Shown here piece by piece: positions 35,478 to 43,958 of a stretch of DNA of 64,000 bases (position 1 is its first letter; every line of letters starts with the position of its first letter). The notes beneath the pieces were generated by a model. It had not been told where the DNA came from. It saw only the letters and a program-made list of their open reading frames with translations, and ran no database searches. The stretch comes from Acidimicrobiaceae bacterium. GTDB lineage: Bacteria; Actinomycetota; Acidimicrobiia; Acidimicrobiales; RAAP-2. Location: NCBI GenBank assembly GCA_027449885.1, contig DAIDKS010000047.1:88341-152340 (forward strand), read 5' to 3'. The position numbers were made by a program, and so were the translations under genes.

Positions 35478-36344
35478 GTGTCGACCCTCGTCGCCGTCCT
35501 CTTCGGACTCCTCACCGCCCTCTCCAACGCCGTCGCCGTGATGTTCCAACACGTCGCCACCACCGCCGGCGACCACCGGGGCGCGGCCTGGGTTCGTCAC
35601 GTCGTGCGCCACCCCCTCTGGCTCCTCGGCTGGGCCGGCATGCTGGGCTCCCTCGTCTTCCAGTCCGTCGCGCTGCACGCGGGTCCGCTGGCACTCGTCC
35701 AGCCCTTGCTCGTCAGCGAGCTCGTGATCGCCCTCGTCATGAGGCGCGTCTGGCGACGACAGCGCCTCACGCGCACGGCGTGGGCGAGCGCCCTCGCCAC
35801 GTCCGTCGCCCTCGTCGTGCTACTCGTCGTCGCCCGCCCGCGCGGTGCGTCGACCTCGCCTAGTGCCGCGCGCTGGATCATCTACTCGGCGCTGTCGAGC
35901 GCCCTCGTCGGGGTGCTGGTGCTCGTCGGGCGCCGGGGCTCGCCGGCCCGTCGGGCCGCGGGCTTCGCCACTGCGACGGCGATCCTGTGGGCTCTCGAGG
36001 CGACCTTCATCGCGGCGGCCACCGACGCGCTGGTCGCCGGGGGCGTTCCCGGACTCGTCACCTCCTGGTCGCTGTACGCGGTCGTCGCCTGCGGACTCGC
36101 GGGCCTCACGACGGAGCAGATCGCCCTGCGGGTCGGGCCGCTGCGCGTCTCCCAGCCCCTGATCGTCATCGTCGATCCCCTGGCCAGCGTCGCTCTCGGC
36201 GTCGGACTCCTCAGCGAACGACTCGCCCCGGGCGCCGTCAGCCTCGCCGCGGCCGCGGTGGCCTTCGCCGCCATGAGTGTCGGCGTCGTCGTCATGACCG
36301 CCGCCGTCCCCGAGACGCTACTGCCCACACCGGCGGGAACCTAG
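35478..36344 (+). CDS. DMT/EamA-like membrane transporter
   Basis: A 288-residue protein with about nine to ten membrane spans and the EamA-type internal repeat (FQSVALHAGPLALVQPLL in the first half, QIALRVGPLRVSQPLIV in the second). Related proteins move small metabolites or magnesium; the substrate is unknown. It lies 18 bp after the anti-sigma gene and may share its transcript. Its TAG and the TAG of the opposing gene are read from the same CTAG. Confidence 0.82.
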   Translation: MSTLVAVLFGLLTALSNAVAVMFQHVATTAGDHRGAAWVRHVVRHPLWLLGWAGMLGSLVFQSVALHAGPLALVQPLLVSELVIALVMRRVWRRQRLTRTAWASALATSVALVVLLVVARPRGASTSPSAARWIIYSALSSALVGVLVLVGRRGSPARRAAGFATATAILWALEATFIAAATDALVAGGVPGLVTSWSLYAVVACGLAGLTTEQIALRVGPLRVSQPLIVIVDPLASVALGVGLLSERLAPGAVSLAAAAVAFAAMSVGVVVMTAAVPETLLPTPAGT

Positions 36345-36796
36345 GGTCCGGCCGAGGATCCGTCGCCGGAACTCCCCTCGAGCAGGTGCAGGGTCACCGG
36401 GTCGGGCCCCCCGAAGAGCTCCTCGAGAGCGCGGGTGAAGAGTGGGTCGTCCGGTACCGCCCGCGCGAACAGCGTCAGGCACGAGCGCGCCTTCACCGCG
36501 TCGTCCCCGAGGACCGCGACCGGTCCCGTCGGCGCGTGGTCGAGCAGGGCCGTGACGGCGTCCCGGAGTCGCGGCCCGAGCACCCCGTGTCGGGCGTAGG
36601 CGCGGGCCTCCTCGAGATCCGCGAGGCCGTAGCGCCAGGACGTGTCGCTTCGCCCGATACCCCTCAGTTGCGGCAGGACCCACCAGATCCAGTGGGTCGT
36701 CTTGCGCCCCTGGCGCAACTCCGCGAGGGCCCGCTCGAAGCTGCCCCCCGCGTCCTGCGCCTCGAGGAATCGGGACAAGGACGCCACGGGGCCCAT
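36341..36796 (-). CDS. DUF1810 family protein
   Basis: A 151-residue protein of the DUF1810 family, with ASLSRFLEAQ, RQGRKTTHWIWWVLPQL and FGGPDPVTLHLL. The family has no settled function. The start was set at ATG 36796, four bases after the stop of the preceding gene. An open frame upstream to 36982 is a shadow. It is probably cytosolic. Confidence 0.85.
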   Translation of the reverse strand: MGPVASLSRFLEAQDAGGSFERALAELRQGRKTTHWIWWVLPQLRGIGRSDTSWRYGLADLEEARAYARHGVLGPRLRDAVTALLDHAPTGPVAVLGDDAVKARSCLTLFARAVPDDPLFTRALEELFGGPDPVTLHLLEGSSGDGSSAGP

Positions 36797-36800
36797 CGTG

Positions 36801-37631
36801 TCACGGATTGCACACGGGGCAGGCGGCGGCGGACACGGGCGAGGGGTTGTCGACCCGGGCCTCACGCCGGGCGCACCACGGGCACACCCACCAGCGTCCG
36901 AGAGGCTCGGCCGTCGGCGTGCCGCAGCTGGCGCAGGGTCGCCCCGAGAGCGGGCCGCCGGGACCGAAGCCACCCCGTCCACAGTGGGGACACGGCGTCG
37001 CCCAGCGGACCGCGAGGTCCGCGGCCGCCGCCGCGATCACCGGGCGGCGCGACGGGCACAGGTGGGCCCGGTAGTCGGTCTGCACGCGACGCGCGCTCTC
37101 CACTCCGAGCCCGGCGCAGGCCCGGACGACGTCCTCGACGCTCGCCAGTGCGCCGCGCGACGGCTCCCGGTGGTCGTGGCGTAGGGCGATGAGATGGTGC
37201 CCGCCCTCGAGACCGGCCGAGACCCGCTCGGCGATCTCGTGGTCGGGCGTTCCCGGTCCCACCTCCAGGCTGAAGGCCGCGACGTCGAGGCTCTGCGCGA
37301 CGCCGACGACGACGCCCTCCCCGTCGCGCGGGACGGCGACGACCCACTCGACGTCGCGCGCGAGACCCAGGAGTCCCGCCGAGACCGCGCCTTCGGAGGC
37401 GACGAACCACGGCGCGTCCGTGCGGTCTCGCCCCAGTCGGGCCTTTCGCCGGGCCGTCTCGACCGGGTCGGCGGGTCGCGCCACGTCCCCCGAGAACGTC
37501 CCGAGGCGGTCGGTGTCGGCGTCGATCGTCTCGAGGACCCAGCCCCACGACGCGAGGACTGGTCCGATAGTCTCACCCTTGTGATGGTGAGTGACGAGGG
37601 CGGCCCGCACACTCGTCACCGCTCCGCCCAC
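36801..37631 (-). CDS. DUF6671-like protein with C-terminal zinc ribbons
   Basis: A protein of up to 276 residues. The N-terminal 200 residues start RAALVTHHHKGETIGPVL and contain DTDRLGTFSGD, a pattern I associate with DUF6671. The C-terminal quarter carries four CxxC knuckles (CPHC, CASC, CPWC, CPVC), enough for two zinc ribbons. The function is unknown; zinc ribbons suggest nucleic-acid or protein contacts. The start is uncertain among GTG 37631, 37619 and 37610. It is in one unit with the DUF1810 gene. Confidence 0.75.
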   Translation of the reverse strand: MGGAVTSVRAALVTHHHKGETIGPVLASWGWVLETIDADTDRLGTFSGDVARPADPVETARRKARLGRDRTDAPWFVASEGAVSAGLLGLARDVEWVVAVPRDGEGVVVGVAQSLDVAAFSLEVGPGTPDHEIAERVSAGLEGGHHLIALRHDHREPSRGALASVEDVVRACAGLGVESARRVQTDYRAHLCPSRRPVIAAAAADLAVRWATPCPHCGRGGFGPGGPLSGRPCASCGTPTAEPLGRWWVCPWCARREARVDNPSPVSAAACPVCNP

Positions 37632-37645
37632 CGGGATGCTCGCCG

Positions 37646-37984
37646 ATGACCGAGCGCTCCGGGCCCGAGTGGACCTTCCTCACGAACCACGCTCACGTGC
37701 TCGTCTGCATCGACCGGGACCCGACCCAGCGAACGAGGGACATCGCCGCCGCGGTCGGCATCACCGAGCGCGCCACCCAGGCTCTCATCGCCGATCTCGT
37801 GGCGGCCGGCTACGTGACCCGGACGCGTGAGGGACGTCGCAACGTCTACACCGTTCGCACCGAGAGCCCCCTGCGCCACCCCCTCGAGTGGCACCGAACC
37901 GTCGGCGACCTCCTGGCCCTGCTCGATCCGTCGAGATCGGCCGCGGCGACCGGGAAGAGGGCAGCGGCGTCGCATAGAAGTTGA
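37646..37984 (+). CDS. Winged-helix (MarR/ArsR-like) transcription regulator
   Basis: A small DNA-binding protein of 112 residues with a winged helix: helix-turn-helix DIAAAVGITERATQALIADL followed by wing VTRTREGRRNVYTV. Its N-terminus, EWTFLTNHAHVLVCI, is seen in small actinobacterial regulators of this type. No cysteine metal site is evident. It lies 47 bp before dabB on the same strand, with a strong palindrome in the gap, so it probably controls the inorganic-carbon genes and perhaps itself. Confidence 0.8.
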   Translation: MTERSGPEWTFLTNHAHVLVCIDRDPTQRTRDIAAAVGITERATQALIADLVAAGYVTRTREGRRNVYTVRTESPLRHPLEWHRTVGDLLALLDPSRSAAATGKRAAASHRS

Positions 37985-37996
37985 TCTACGAAGTGT

Positions 37997-38024
37997 AACA
38001 CACGAAGATTAGTTCGTGTATTCT
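37997..38024 (+). promoter_or_regulatory. Operator palindrome and promoter of dabBA
   Basis: Arms AACACACGAA (37997-38006) and TTCGTGTATT (38013-38022) pair with one mismatch in ten around a 6-base spacer. TATTCT at 38019-38024 overlaps the right arm and lies seven bases before the dabB ATG. A bound regulator would block this promoter. Confidence 0.6.
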
Positions 38025-38031
38025 ACTACGT

Positions 38032-39408
38032 ATGATACTTCTCCTCGCCCTGGTCGTCGCGGCCGTGGGAGCCGGTGCCCTTCCGTGGCCGTCCGCACGA
38101 CGCCCGGTCCTCATCATCAGCCTCGCCGCCGCCGCCACCGTGGCCTTCCTCGTGCCGCGCGACGGGAGCATCGTCGGCTCCGACGCGCTCGCCCGGCTCG
38201 TCATCGTGGTCGCCGGCGTCCTCGGCCTCAGCGTCGGAGCCTTCTCCGTGACCCAGTTCGCGGGTGAACGCCGCGGGCGCCGATTGGTGCCCCTGAGCAT
38301 CGCCGTCGTCGTGCTGGCCGTGGCGAGTGCCATGGCCCGTTCGTGGCTGGTGCTCACGGTCGCCTGGGTGGCGACGTCGGCCGCGACCTGGTGGCTCCTG
38401 CGCGTCGCGACCCCCTCCGACCCCACCGCTCACCGTCGCGCCGGTTGGGCCCTGCTCATCGGCGACGGTCCCCTCGTGCTCGCGACCGGCGTCGTGGTCG
38501 CCCTTCACGGACCGCTCGCCCTCGGTGGCCGCGACGCGCTCACCGGACCGCCCGCCCTCCTCCTCGGGGGCGCGGCCACCCTGGCGGCCGTCGCGCGGGC
38601 CGGGCTCCTCGGGCGCCCGTCGTGGGTCTCCGAGACCGTGGCCGCTCCGACCTCGGTGTCGGCCACCCTCCACGCGGGCGTCGTCAACGGCGGCGCCGTC
38701 CTCCTCGTCCGCGTCGCCTCCCTCGCCCCGCTCGCCACCGTCTGGCGCCTGGCCCTCGCGGCAGTCACGGTCACCACGCTGCTCCGTCTCGCCCCGGCCA
38801 TCTCCCGCCGCGCCGACCTCAAGGGCCAACTCGCGCTGTCCACCGTCGCCCAGATGTCCTTCATGCTCCTCGCGATCGCCCTCGGCTGGCCCGTGCTCGC
38901 CCTCGCCCACCTCGCCGGACACTCCCTCTACAAGGCCCACCGCTTCATCTCCTCGGGCGGCGCGATCGAGGACCGGGCCGCGGCCCGGCGCCGAGCGTCG
39001 CGCGGCACGGCCCCGACCCCCGCCCGGCGCCTCGCAGGACTGGTCGTCCTCACCCTCGTCGGGCTCGCCCTGCTCCACGGCGCGAACGCCGAGACCGCGA
39101 CCCTCACCGGAGTCCTCACCGTCGCCACCGGTGCCGTGTGGTGGTCCCATACGCGTCACCCGCTGGGTCACGCCGTCCCCCTCATCCTCGCCCTCCTCGC
39201 CGTGGTGGCCGGCTACCCGCTCCTCGTCGCCGAGCTGTCGCGGGTGCTCGCCGGAGCCCTCGGACGGCCCGCCGGTCACGCTCCCTGGTGGCTACTGCCC
39301 GGGCTCCTCGTCGTACTCGCCCGGCGATCAGGCCACCGTGCCCGTCTCGCGGTCGTCGCCCCCGCGTCCGGCGCCACGTCCCCGCTCACGGAGTACGCGG
39401 CGTCGTGA
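38032..39408 (+). CDS. dabB: Inorganic carbon transporter membrane subunit DabB (NuoL-like)
   Basis: A polytopic protein of 458 residues related to the NuoL/MrpA proton-translocating subunits. It has about 12-13 spans and the hallmark LKGQLALSTVAQMSFMLL followed by LAGHSLYKAHRF. In the DAB complex it couples cation flow to CO2 hydration by DabA, accumulating bicarbonate in the cell. It starts directly downstream of an operator-like palindrome and overlaps dabA by four bases. It is shorter than complex I NuoL and lacks the lateral helix. Confidence 0.9.
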   Translation: MILLLALVVAAVGAGALPWPSARRPVLIISLAAAATVAFLVPRDGSIVGSDALARLVIVVAGVLGLSVGAFSVTQFAGERRGRRLVPLSIAVVVLAVASAMARSWLVLTVAWVATSAATWWLLRVATPSDPTAHRRAGWALLIGDGPLVLATGVVVALHGPLALGGRDALTGPPALLLGGAATLAAVARAGLLGRPSWVSETVAAPTSVSATLHAGVVNGGAVLLVRVASLAPLATVWRLALAAVTVTTLLRLAPAISRRADLKGQLALSTVAQMSFMLLAIALGWPVLALAHLAGHSLYKAHRFISSGGAIEDRAAARRRASRGTAPTPARRLAGLVVLTLVGLALLHGANAETATLTGVLTVATGAVWWSHTRHPLGHAVPLILALLAVVAGYPLLVAELSRVLAGALGRPAGHAPWWLLPGLLVVLARRSGHRARLAVVAPASGATSPLTEYAAS

Positions 39409-41555
39409 GCGACGACGTCCCGTCCCTCGTGCGCGCGGCGGCCCGCACGATCGCCCCGCTCTGGCCCCTCGATCGAGCCGTCGCCGTGAACCCCCTGGTC
39501 GATCTGGTCGACCGGGACTTCGCCCGCGCGATGACCCAGCTCGGCCGACGACTCGGCGTCGATCCCTGGCCGAGCGCGGGGCATCTCGCCGCCGCTCGGG
39601 GCGAGCGTCATCGGCGTCCGGCCGACCCCAGCGCCCCGCCCCGCCCCGGAACGCTCGCCGAGCGACTCCGGGGCGGGGGCTCCCCCGTCGCCGACCTCGC
39701 TCGCGAGATCGTGGCCCGAGCGTGCCTCGTCGCCTGCTCCACCGTCGCGTCGAGCGGGGCCGCGCGCCGAGCCACGATGCGTGACGCCCTCCTCGACCCG
39801 AACGCCGACATCCGCACCCCGCAGCCCCTGCGCGACGCCGTGGCCTCGCGCCTCGCCGCCGCCGATCTCGCGGGCCTTCGATCGCTCCTCCCCTGGGACG
39901 ACGCGGCGGTCACCGAGGAGTTCGCGCGACACCTCGCCCGCGTCCCGGGCTGGGCCGGCTGGGCGAAGTGGTGCGACCAGTGGTCCCGGACGGCCCATCC
40001 CGCGGCCCTCTCCCTCGACGACCTCCTGTGCCTCTCGCTCAGCGTCGATCTCGAGATCGCCGCGGGCGAATGGCCGAGTCCGCCCCACGAGCCGAGCGAC
40101 ACCCCCGACGACGAGGGACGCGCGCGGCTCCTCCGCCTCGAGCGCGTGGCTCACGACGACGTCCTCACCCGACTCGCCCGTCCCGCCCGTCCATCCTCCG
40201 CACCGGTCGTCCAGGTCGCCACGTGCATCGACGTCCGGTCGGAGCCGCTGCGCCGAGCCCTCGAGGAGGACGCCGACGTGACGACCATCGGGTTCGCGGG
40301 CTTCTTCGGCGTCGCGGCGCGCGTCACCGGCCGAGGTGACCACGAGCCGCACGAATCGCTGCCTCCGCTCCTCAGCCCCTCGGTGGACGTGTGGGCCGTC
40401 GAGGATTCCACCGCGAGGACGCGGGGACCCCTCGTGCGCAGCACACTCGTGGAGCTGACCCACGAGCCGGCCGCCATGTTCGCCCTCGCCGAGGGCGCGG
40501 GCTGGATCACCGGGCCCCTCCTCGGCGCCCTCACGCTCCTCCCGGCGGCACGCCGACGTCGTCCGACCCACCTCGACGACTGGCGGGTGCGCGCCGACGA
40601 CCCCGCCACCGTCGCCGAGGGGGCGCTGCGCGGCATGGGCCTCACGTCGGGCTTCGCCGGCGAGGTCGTCATCCTCGGGCACTCCTCCCGCACGACCGCC
40701 AACACGCACTCCTCGACGCTCGCCTGCGGCGCCTGCGGGGCGGGACCCGGGGGGCCCAACGCCGCCGCCCTCGTCCGCCTGCTCAACGACCCGCAGATCC
40801 GCGCCGAGCTCGCCGCCCGCGGCGTCACCATCCCCCCGCGGACCCACTTCGTCGCGGGCGAGCACGACACCGCGACCGACACCGTCACCCTCGACGAGAC
40901 CGCGTCGGCGGATCTCCGGGCCCGCGTCGATCGGGCCGGCCGACGGTGTCGCGCCGAGCGGCGGGAGCGGCGTCGCCGCCTCGGCCTCCCCACCCCACGC
41001 CGCGCCACGACGACGTCCCGCGACTGGGCCGACCCCCGGCCGGAGTGGGGTCTCGCCGGACACGTTGCCCTGGTGGTCGGGCCCCGCGAACGCACGCGCG
41101 GCGTCGACCTCGGCGGGCGCGCCTTCCTCCACTCCTACGATCCGCGTGTCGACGCCGACGGCAGCCTCCTGCGTTCGATCTTCGCGGCGCCCCTGATCGT
41201 CGCCCAGTGGATCAACGCCGCGTACTACGCCTCGGCCGTCGCGCCGGACGTCCTCGGTGCCGGTGACAAGACGCTCCTCAATCCGGTCGGCGACTTCGGG
41301 GTGATTCGCGGGACCGATCCCGATCTGCGTCCCGGGCTGCCCCGACAGTCGCTCTACGTCGGCGATCAGCCCGTCCACCTCCCCACGCGGCTCCTGGTGG
41401 CCGTCGACGCCCCGCGCGACCGCGTGGCCAGATCCCTCGCCGACGTCCCCGCCGCGCGACAGCTGGTCGAGAACGGCTGGGTCGTCCTCGCCGCGCGCGA
41501 GCGCGAGGGCGGTCCGTGGTGGCGATGGTCGGCCGACGGCTGGAGCACCTGGTGA
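39405..41555 (+). CDS. dabA: Inorganic carbon transporter subunit DabA (DUF2309)
   Basis: A zinc protein of 716 residues related to beta-carbonic anhydrases, which hydrates CO2 one-way on the cytosolic side of DabB. The zinc/catalytic set is visible: Cys274 and Asp276 in ATCIDVRSE, His426 in ILGHSSRT and Cys441 in ACGACGAGPGG. The spacing of 2 and 15 equals that of the Halothiobacillus enzyme. Start GTG 39405 overlaps dabB; the longer frame from 38343 is a shadow of dabB. It is shorter than many DabA proteins. No Rubisco or carboxysome gene is nearby. Confidence 0.93.
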   Translation: MSDDVPSLVRAAARTIAPLWPLDRAVAVNPLVDLVDRDFARAMTQLGRRLGVDPWPSAGHLAAARGERHRRPADPSAPPRPGTLAERLRGGGSPVADLAREIVARACLVACSTVASSGAARRATMRDALLDPNADIRTPQPLRDAVASRLAAADLAGLRSLLPWDDAAVTEEFARHLARVPGWAGWAKWCDQWSRTAHPAALSLDDLLCLSLSVDLEIAAGEWPSPPHEPSDTPDDEGRARLLRLERVAHDDVLTRLARPARPSSAPVVQVATCIDVRSEPLRRALEEDADVTTIGFAGFFGVAARVTGRGDHEPHESLPPLLSPSVDVWAVEDSTARTRGPLVRSTLVELTHEPAAMFALAEGAGWITGPLLGALTLLPAARRRRPTHLDDWRVRADDPATVAEGALRGMGLTSGFAGEVVILGHSSRTTANTHSSTLACGACGAGPGGPNAAALVRLLNDPQIRAELAARGVTIPPRTHFVAGEHDTATDTVTLDETASADLRARVDRAGRRCRAERRERRRRLGLPTPRRATTTSRDWADPRPEWGLAGHVALVVGPRERTRGVDLGGRAFLHSYDPRVDADGSLLRSIFAAPLIVAQWINAAYYASAVAPDVLGAGDKTLLNPVGDFGVIRGTDPDLRPGLPRQSLYVGDQPVHLPTRLLVAVDAPRDRVARSLADVPAARQLVENGWVVLAAREREGGPWWRWSADGWSTW

Positions 41556-41947
41556 GGGTGCACGGTCGCGTCGTGCCCCACCGCCGGGCCCTGGAGGCCG
41601 CCGGCGTGCCGACCGCTCGACCCGGGCCCGACAGCGCCACCGTCGACCTCGACGTCGACCACGACGGCGCGTGGCGGGTCCTCGCAGTGCGCTCCCCCGC
41701 CGACTGGACCCCGTCGACGCGGCGTGACGCCGTCGCCCTCGCCGTGAGCGTCGCCCTCGGAGCCGGCCTCGTGGGCCCCCTTCGCGTCACCGTGCGGTCC
41801 CGCGACGACCTGCGCTGGGTCACGGCGCGGACCGGGTCCCGGTGTCGTCGCGCGCGACGCGCGCCCCGCCCGCCGTCCCGATCCGCCGACGCCCGCGGGC
41901 CCGATGGGACGGGACGTCCTAGGGACTCCCGAAGAGCAGGAGGATGA
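41552..41947 (+). CDS. Hypothetical protein overlapping the dabA end
   Basis: A 131-residue ORF whose GTG overlaps the dabA stop (GTGA), the same coupling used by real genes here. Residues 1-100 look protein-like (SATVDLDVDHDGAWRVLAV, LRVTVRSRDDLRWV). The last 30 residues are a low-complexity Arg/Pro/Gly tail. No family is recognised. Its 3' end overlaps a small minus-strand ORF by 29 bp, so the true end or the reality of one of them is open. Confidence 0.5.
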   Translation: MRVHGRVVPHRRALEAAGVPTARPGPDSATVDLDVDHDGAWRVLAVRSPADWTPSTRRDAVALAVSVALGAGLVGPLRVTVRSRDDLRWVTARTGSRCRRARRAPRPPSRSADARGPDGTGRPRDSRRAGG

Positions 41948-42044
41948 CCGCGATCAGGACGACCGCGTAGACGAGACCCGTCACCGTCATCGCCCGAACC
42001 GTCGGCTCGACTCGTCGAGCGTCATCGTCGTCGTCCGACGTCAC
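41919..42044 (-). CDS. Small tail-anchored membrane protein (41 aa)
   Basis: A 41-residue ORF: acidic N-terminus (SDDDDDARRVEP), then a single C-terminal span of about 19 residues (TGLVYAVVLIAVILLLF) ending GSP. A strong purine-rich site, GGGAGGGGGC, lies just before the GTG. The layout is that of a C-tail-anchored small protein. It is antisense to the tail of the preceding ORF. The function is unknown; location next to dabBA suggests, but does not show, a link. Confidence 0.55.
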   Translation of the reverse strand: MTSDDDDDARRVEPTVRAMTVTGLVYAVVLIAVILLLFGSP

Positions 42045-42171
42045 ACGCCCCCTCCCCCGCGCTCCCCATCCTCCCGCCGCACGCTCGTCCTGTCCACCCC
42101 CCCCGACCACGGGGAGGCGGTGACGTAGGACCCTGGGGCATCCCACCCGTATCGACCTACATTGAGGACAG

Positions 42172-43887
42172 ATGACGCCTTCGCCCGCACCCGCGACTCG
42201 GGACGACGACCTCGACCAGCCCATCGAGATCGCCCCGCGCGTCTGGTGGGTGGGCCAGATGATCCCCGGTGACCGCTTCCAGTGCCACCCGTATCTCATC
42301 GAGCAGGGGGACCAGTCCGTCCTCATCGACCCGGGGTCGGCTCTCATCGCCGGGGACATCGTGCGCAAGATCGATCAGGTGGTCGGCGTCGAGAACGTCC
42401 GCTGGCTCGTGTGCTCCCACGCCGACCCCGACATCATCGGAGCCCTCCCCGCGCTCATCGCGAGGGGCCTGCACCCCCAGGCCCGGATCGTCACCCACTG
42501 GCGCGATCGGGCTCTCATCGTGCACAGCGGCACGCCACTGCCCTACTGGCTGATCGAGGAGCACGACTGGCGCCTCGATCTCGCCGATCGCGCGGTCCGC
42601 TTCATCTTCAGCCCCTACCTGCACTTCGCCGGGGCCTTCGGCACCTTCGACGAGTCGACGGGGACCTTCTTCTCCGGCGACCTCTTCGGGGGCTTCACGG
42701 ACGCCCCCTCCCTGTACGCTCCCGACCTCTCGTACTTCACGGCCATCCGCGCCTTCCACGAGCACTACATGCCCGAGCGCGAGATCATGGCGCACACCCT
42801 CGGTCGCCTGCGCGAGCTGCCGGTCACCCTGATCGCGCCCCAGCACGGCCAGATCATCCGCGAGGAGCTGATCCGTCCCATGATCGACCGCCTCGAGAAG
42901 CTCGAGACGGGTGTCTACCTGCTCGCGCGCGAGGACCACGGCCTACGATTCCTGCTGCTCGCCCACCACGTGATGAAGGGCCTGACGGAGATCCTGGTCC
43001 AGGAGAGGGAGTTCGGCGAGGCCCTCCAGCGCATCGACGCCCTCGCCCGCCAGACCCTCGGCGCCACCAGTCTCGAGATGTGGGTCCCGGTCGGCCCGGC
43101 GCGACTCCACTTCGACGCTCTCGACGGCTTTGCGGGGCGTCCCGCCAGCTGGCCCGACGACGTGGCCGCGGCGGCGGCGGGCTCACCCCACTACGAGGGG
43201 ACGCGACTGGTCTGGCCCCTCAACTCCCTCGACGGCGAGCGGATCACGGGCGTCGCCGTGGTGAACATGCCCGAGCCCATGACGCTCGCCCCCGAGGCCC
43301 GCGACGTCCTGGACCAGGCGTCGGGGCTCGTCGAGGTTCGACTCGAGCGCGAGATCATGCGACTCCAGACCGAGGGTGAGCGCTCCGCGTGGCGCAATCG
43401 AGCGCTGCACGACACCCTCACCGGAGTGCTCAATCGTGAGGCTCTCGCCTCGGCGCTGCCCCAGTACGTCGCCGACGACGACCAGGGCCTCGCGCCCCGA
43501 CTCGCGCTGCTCATGATCGACATCGACCTCTTCAAGGCCGTCAACGACGAGTGGGGCCACGGCGTCGGTGACCGCGTCCTGGCCCACGTGGCGAACGCGG
43601 TCCGTCGCAGCGTCCGTCCCGCCGATCTCGTCTTCCGCTACGGCGGCGAGGAGTTCCTCGTGCTCCTGATCGACGTCGACCTCGAGACGGCCCTCTCGGC
43701 CGCGCAGCGACTCCGGGCGGCCGTCGCCTCGGTTCCGACCGGGCTCCCGGCCGTCACCGTCAGCGTGGGCGTCGCCCTGCGCGACCACGGGGAGGAGGGC
43801 GACGACGTGGTCGCCCGGGCCGATGCCGCCCTCTACGCGGCCAAGCGCGCGGGGCGTGACCGCATCGAGATCGCGCCGAGCACCTGA
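42172..43887 (+). CDS. Diguanylate cyclase with flavodiiron-like di-iron sensor domain
   Basis: 571 residues. The N-terminal metallo-beta-lactamase domain (about 20-240) has His83-x-Asp85-x-Asp87, then His151, Asp170 and His225. The gaps of 63, 18 and 54 are close to the flavodiiron pattern H-x-E-x-D-x62-H-x18-D-x60-H, with Glu replaced by Asp. Such ODP domains bind oxygen through a di-iron centre. A GAF-like region (about 275-395) follows. The GGDEF domain has GGEEF (491-495) and an inhibitory RxxD site (482-485), so it should make c-di-GMP. GAGGACAG precedes the ATG. Confidence 0.88.
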   Translation: MTPSPAPATRDDDLDQPIEIAPRVWWVGQMIPGDRFQCHPYLIEQGDQSVLIDPGSALIAGDIVRKIDQVVGVENVRWLVCSHADPDIIGALPALIARGLHPQARIVTHWRDRALIVHSGTPLPYWLIEEHDWRLDLADRAVRFIFSPYLHFAGAFGTFDESTGTFFSGDLFGGFTDAPSLYAPDLSYFTAIRAFHEHYMPEREIMAHTLGRLRELPVTLIAPQHGQIIREELIRPMIDRLEKLETGVYLLAREDHGLRFLLLAHHVMKGLTEILVQEREFGEALQRIDALARQTLGATSLEMWVPVGPARLHFDALDGFAGRPASWPDDVAAAAAGSPHYEGTRLVWPLNSLDGERITGVAVVNMPEPMTLAPEARDVLDQASGLVEVRLEREIMRLQTEGERSAWRNRALHDTLTGVLNREALASALPQYVADDDQGLAPRLALLMIDIDLFKAVNDEWGHGVGDRVLAHVANAVRRSVRPADLVFRYGGEEFLVLLIDVDLETALSAAQRLRAAVASVPTGLPAVTVSVGVALRDHGEEGDDVVARADAALYAAKRAGRDRIEIAPST

Positions 43888-43916
43888 CGCGCGTCGCTCT
43901 CAACGGAGTTTGCGGT

Positions 43917-43958
43917 GTGGTGGGCCGTACAGGACTTGAACCTGTGACCCCTTGCGTG
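43917..43958. repeat. Attachment-site direct repeat, distal copy
   Basis: A 42-bp sequence identical to 46554-46595, the 3' part of tRNA-Val(GAC). It is a truncated tRNA end left at the far side of the integrated element. It carries only the T-arm, acceptor 3' strand and part of the anticodon arm, so it is not a working tRNA. Confidence 0.95.

Noticed and set aside
38343..39404. A very long fused protein (over 1000 residues) ending as DabA
   Set aside because: The first 354 codons lie in another frame of dabB and are Arg/Pro-rich nonsense. GTG 39405 gives a normal DabA N-terminus.
43917..43958. A second tRNA-Val gene here
   Set aside because: Only the 3' 42 bases of the tRNA are present. 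The 5' acceptor strand and D-arm are missing, so it is the att repeat.
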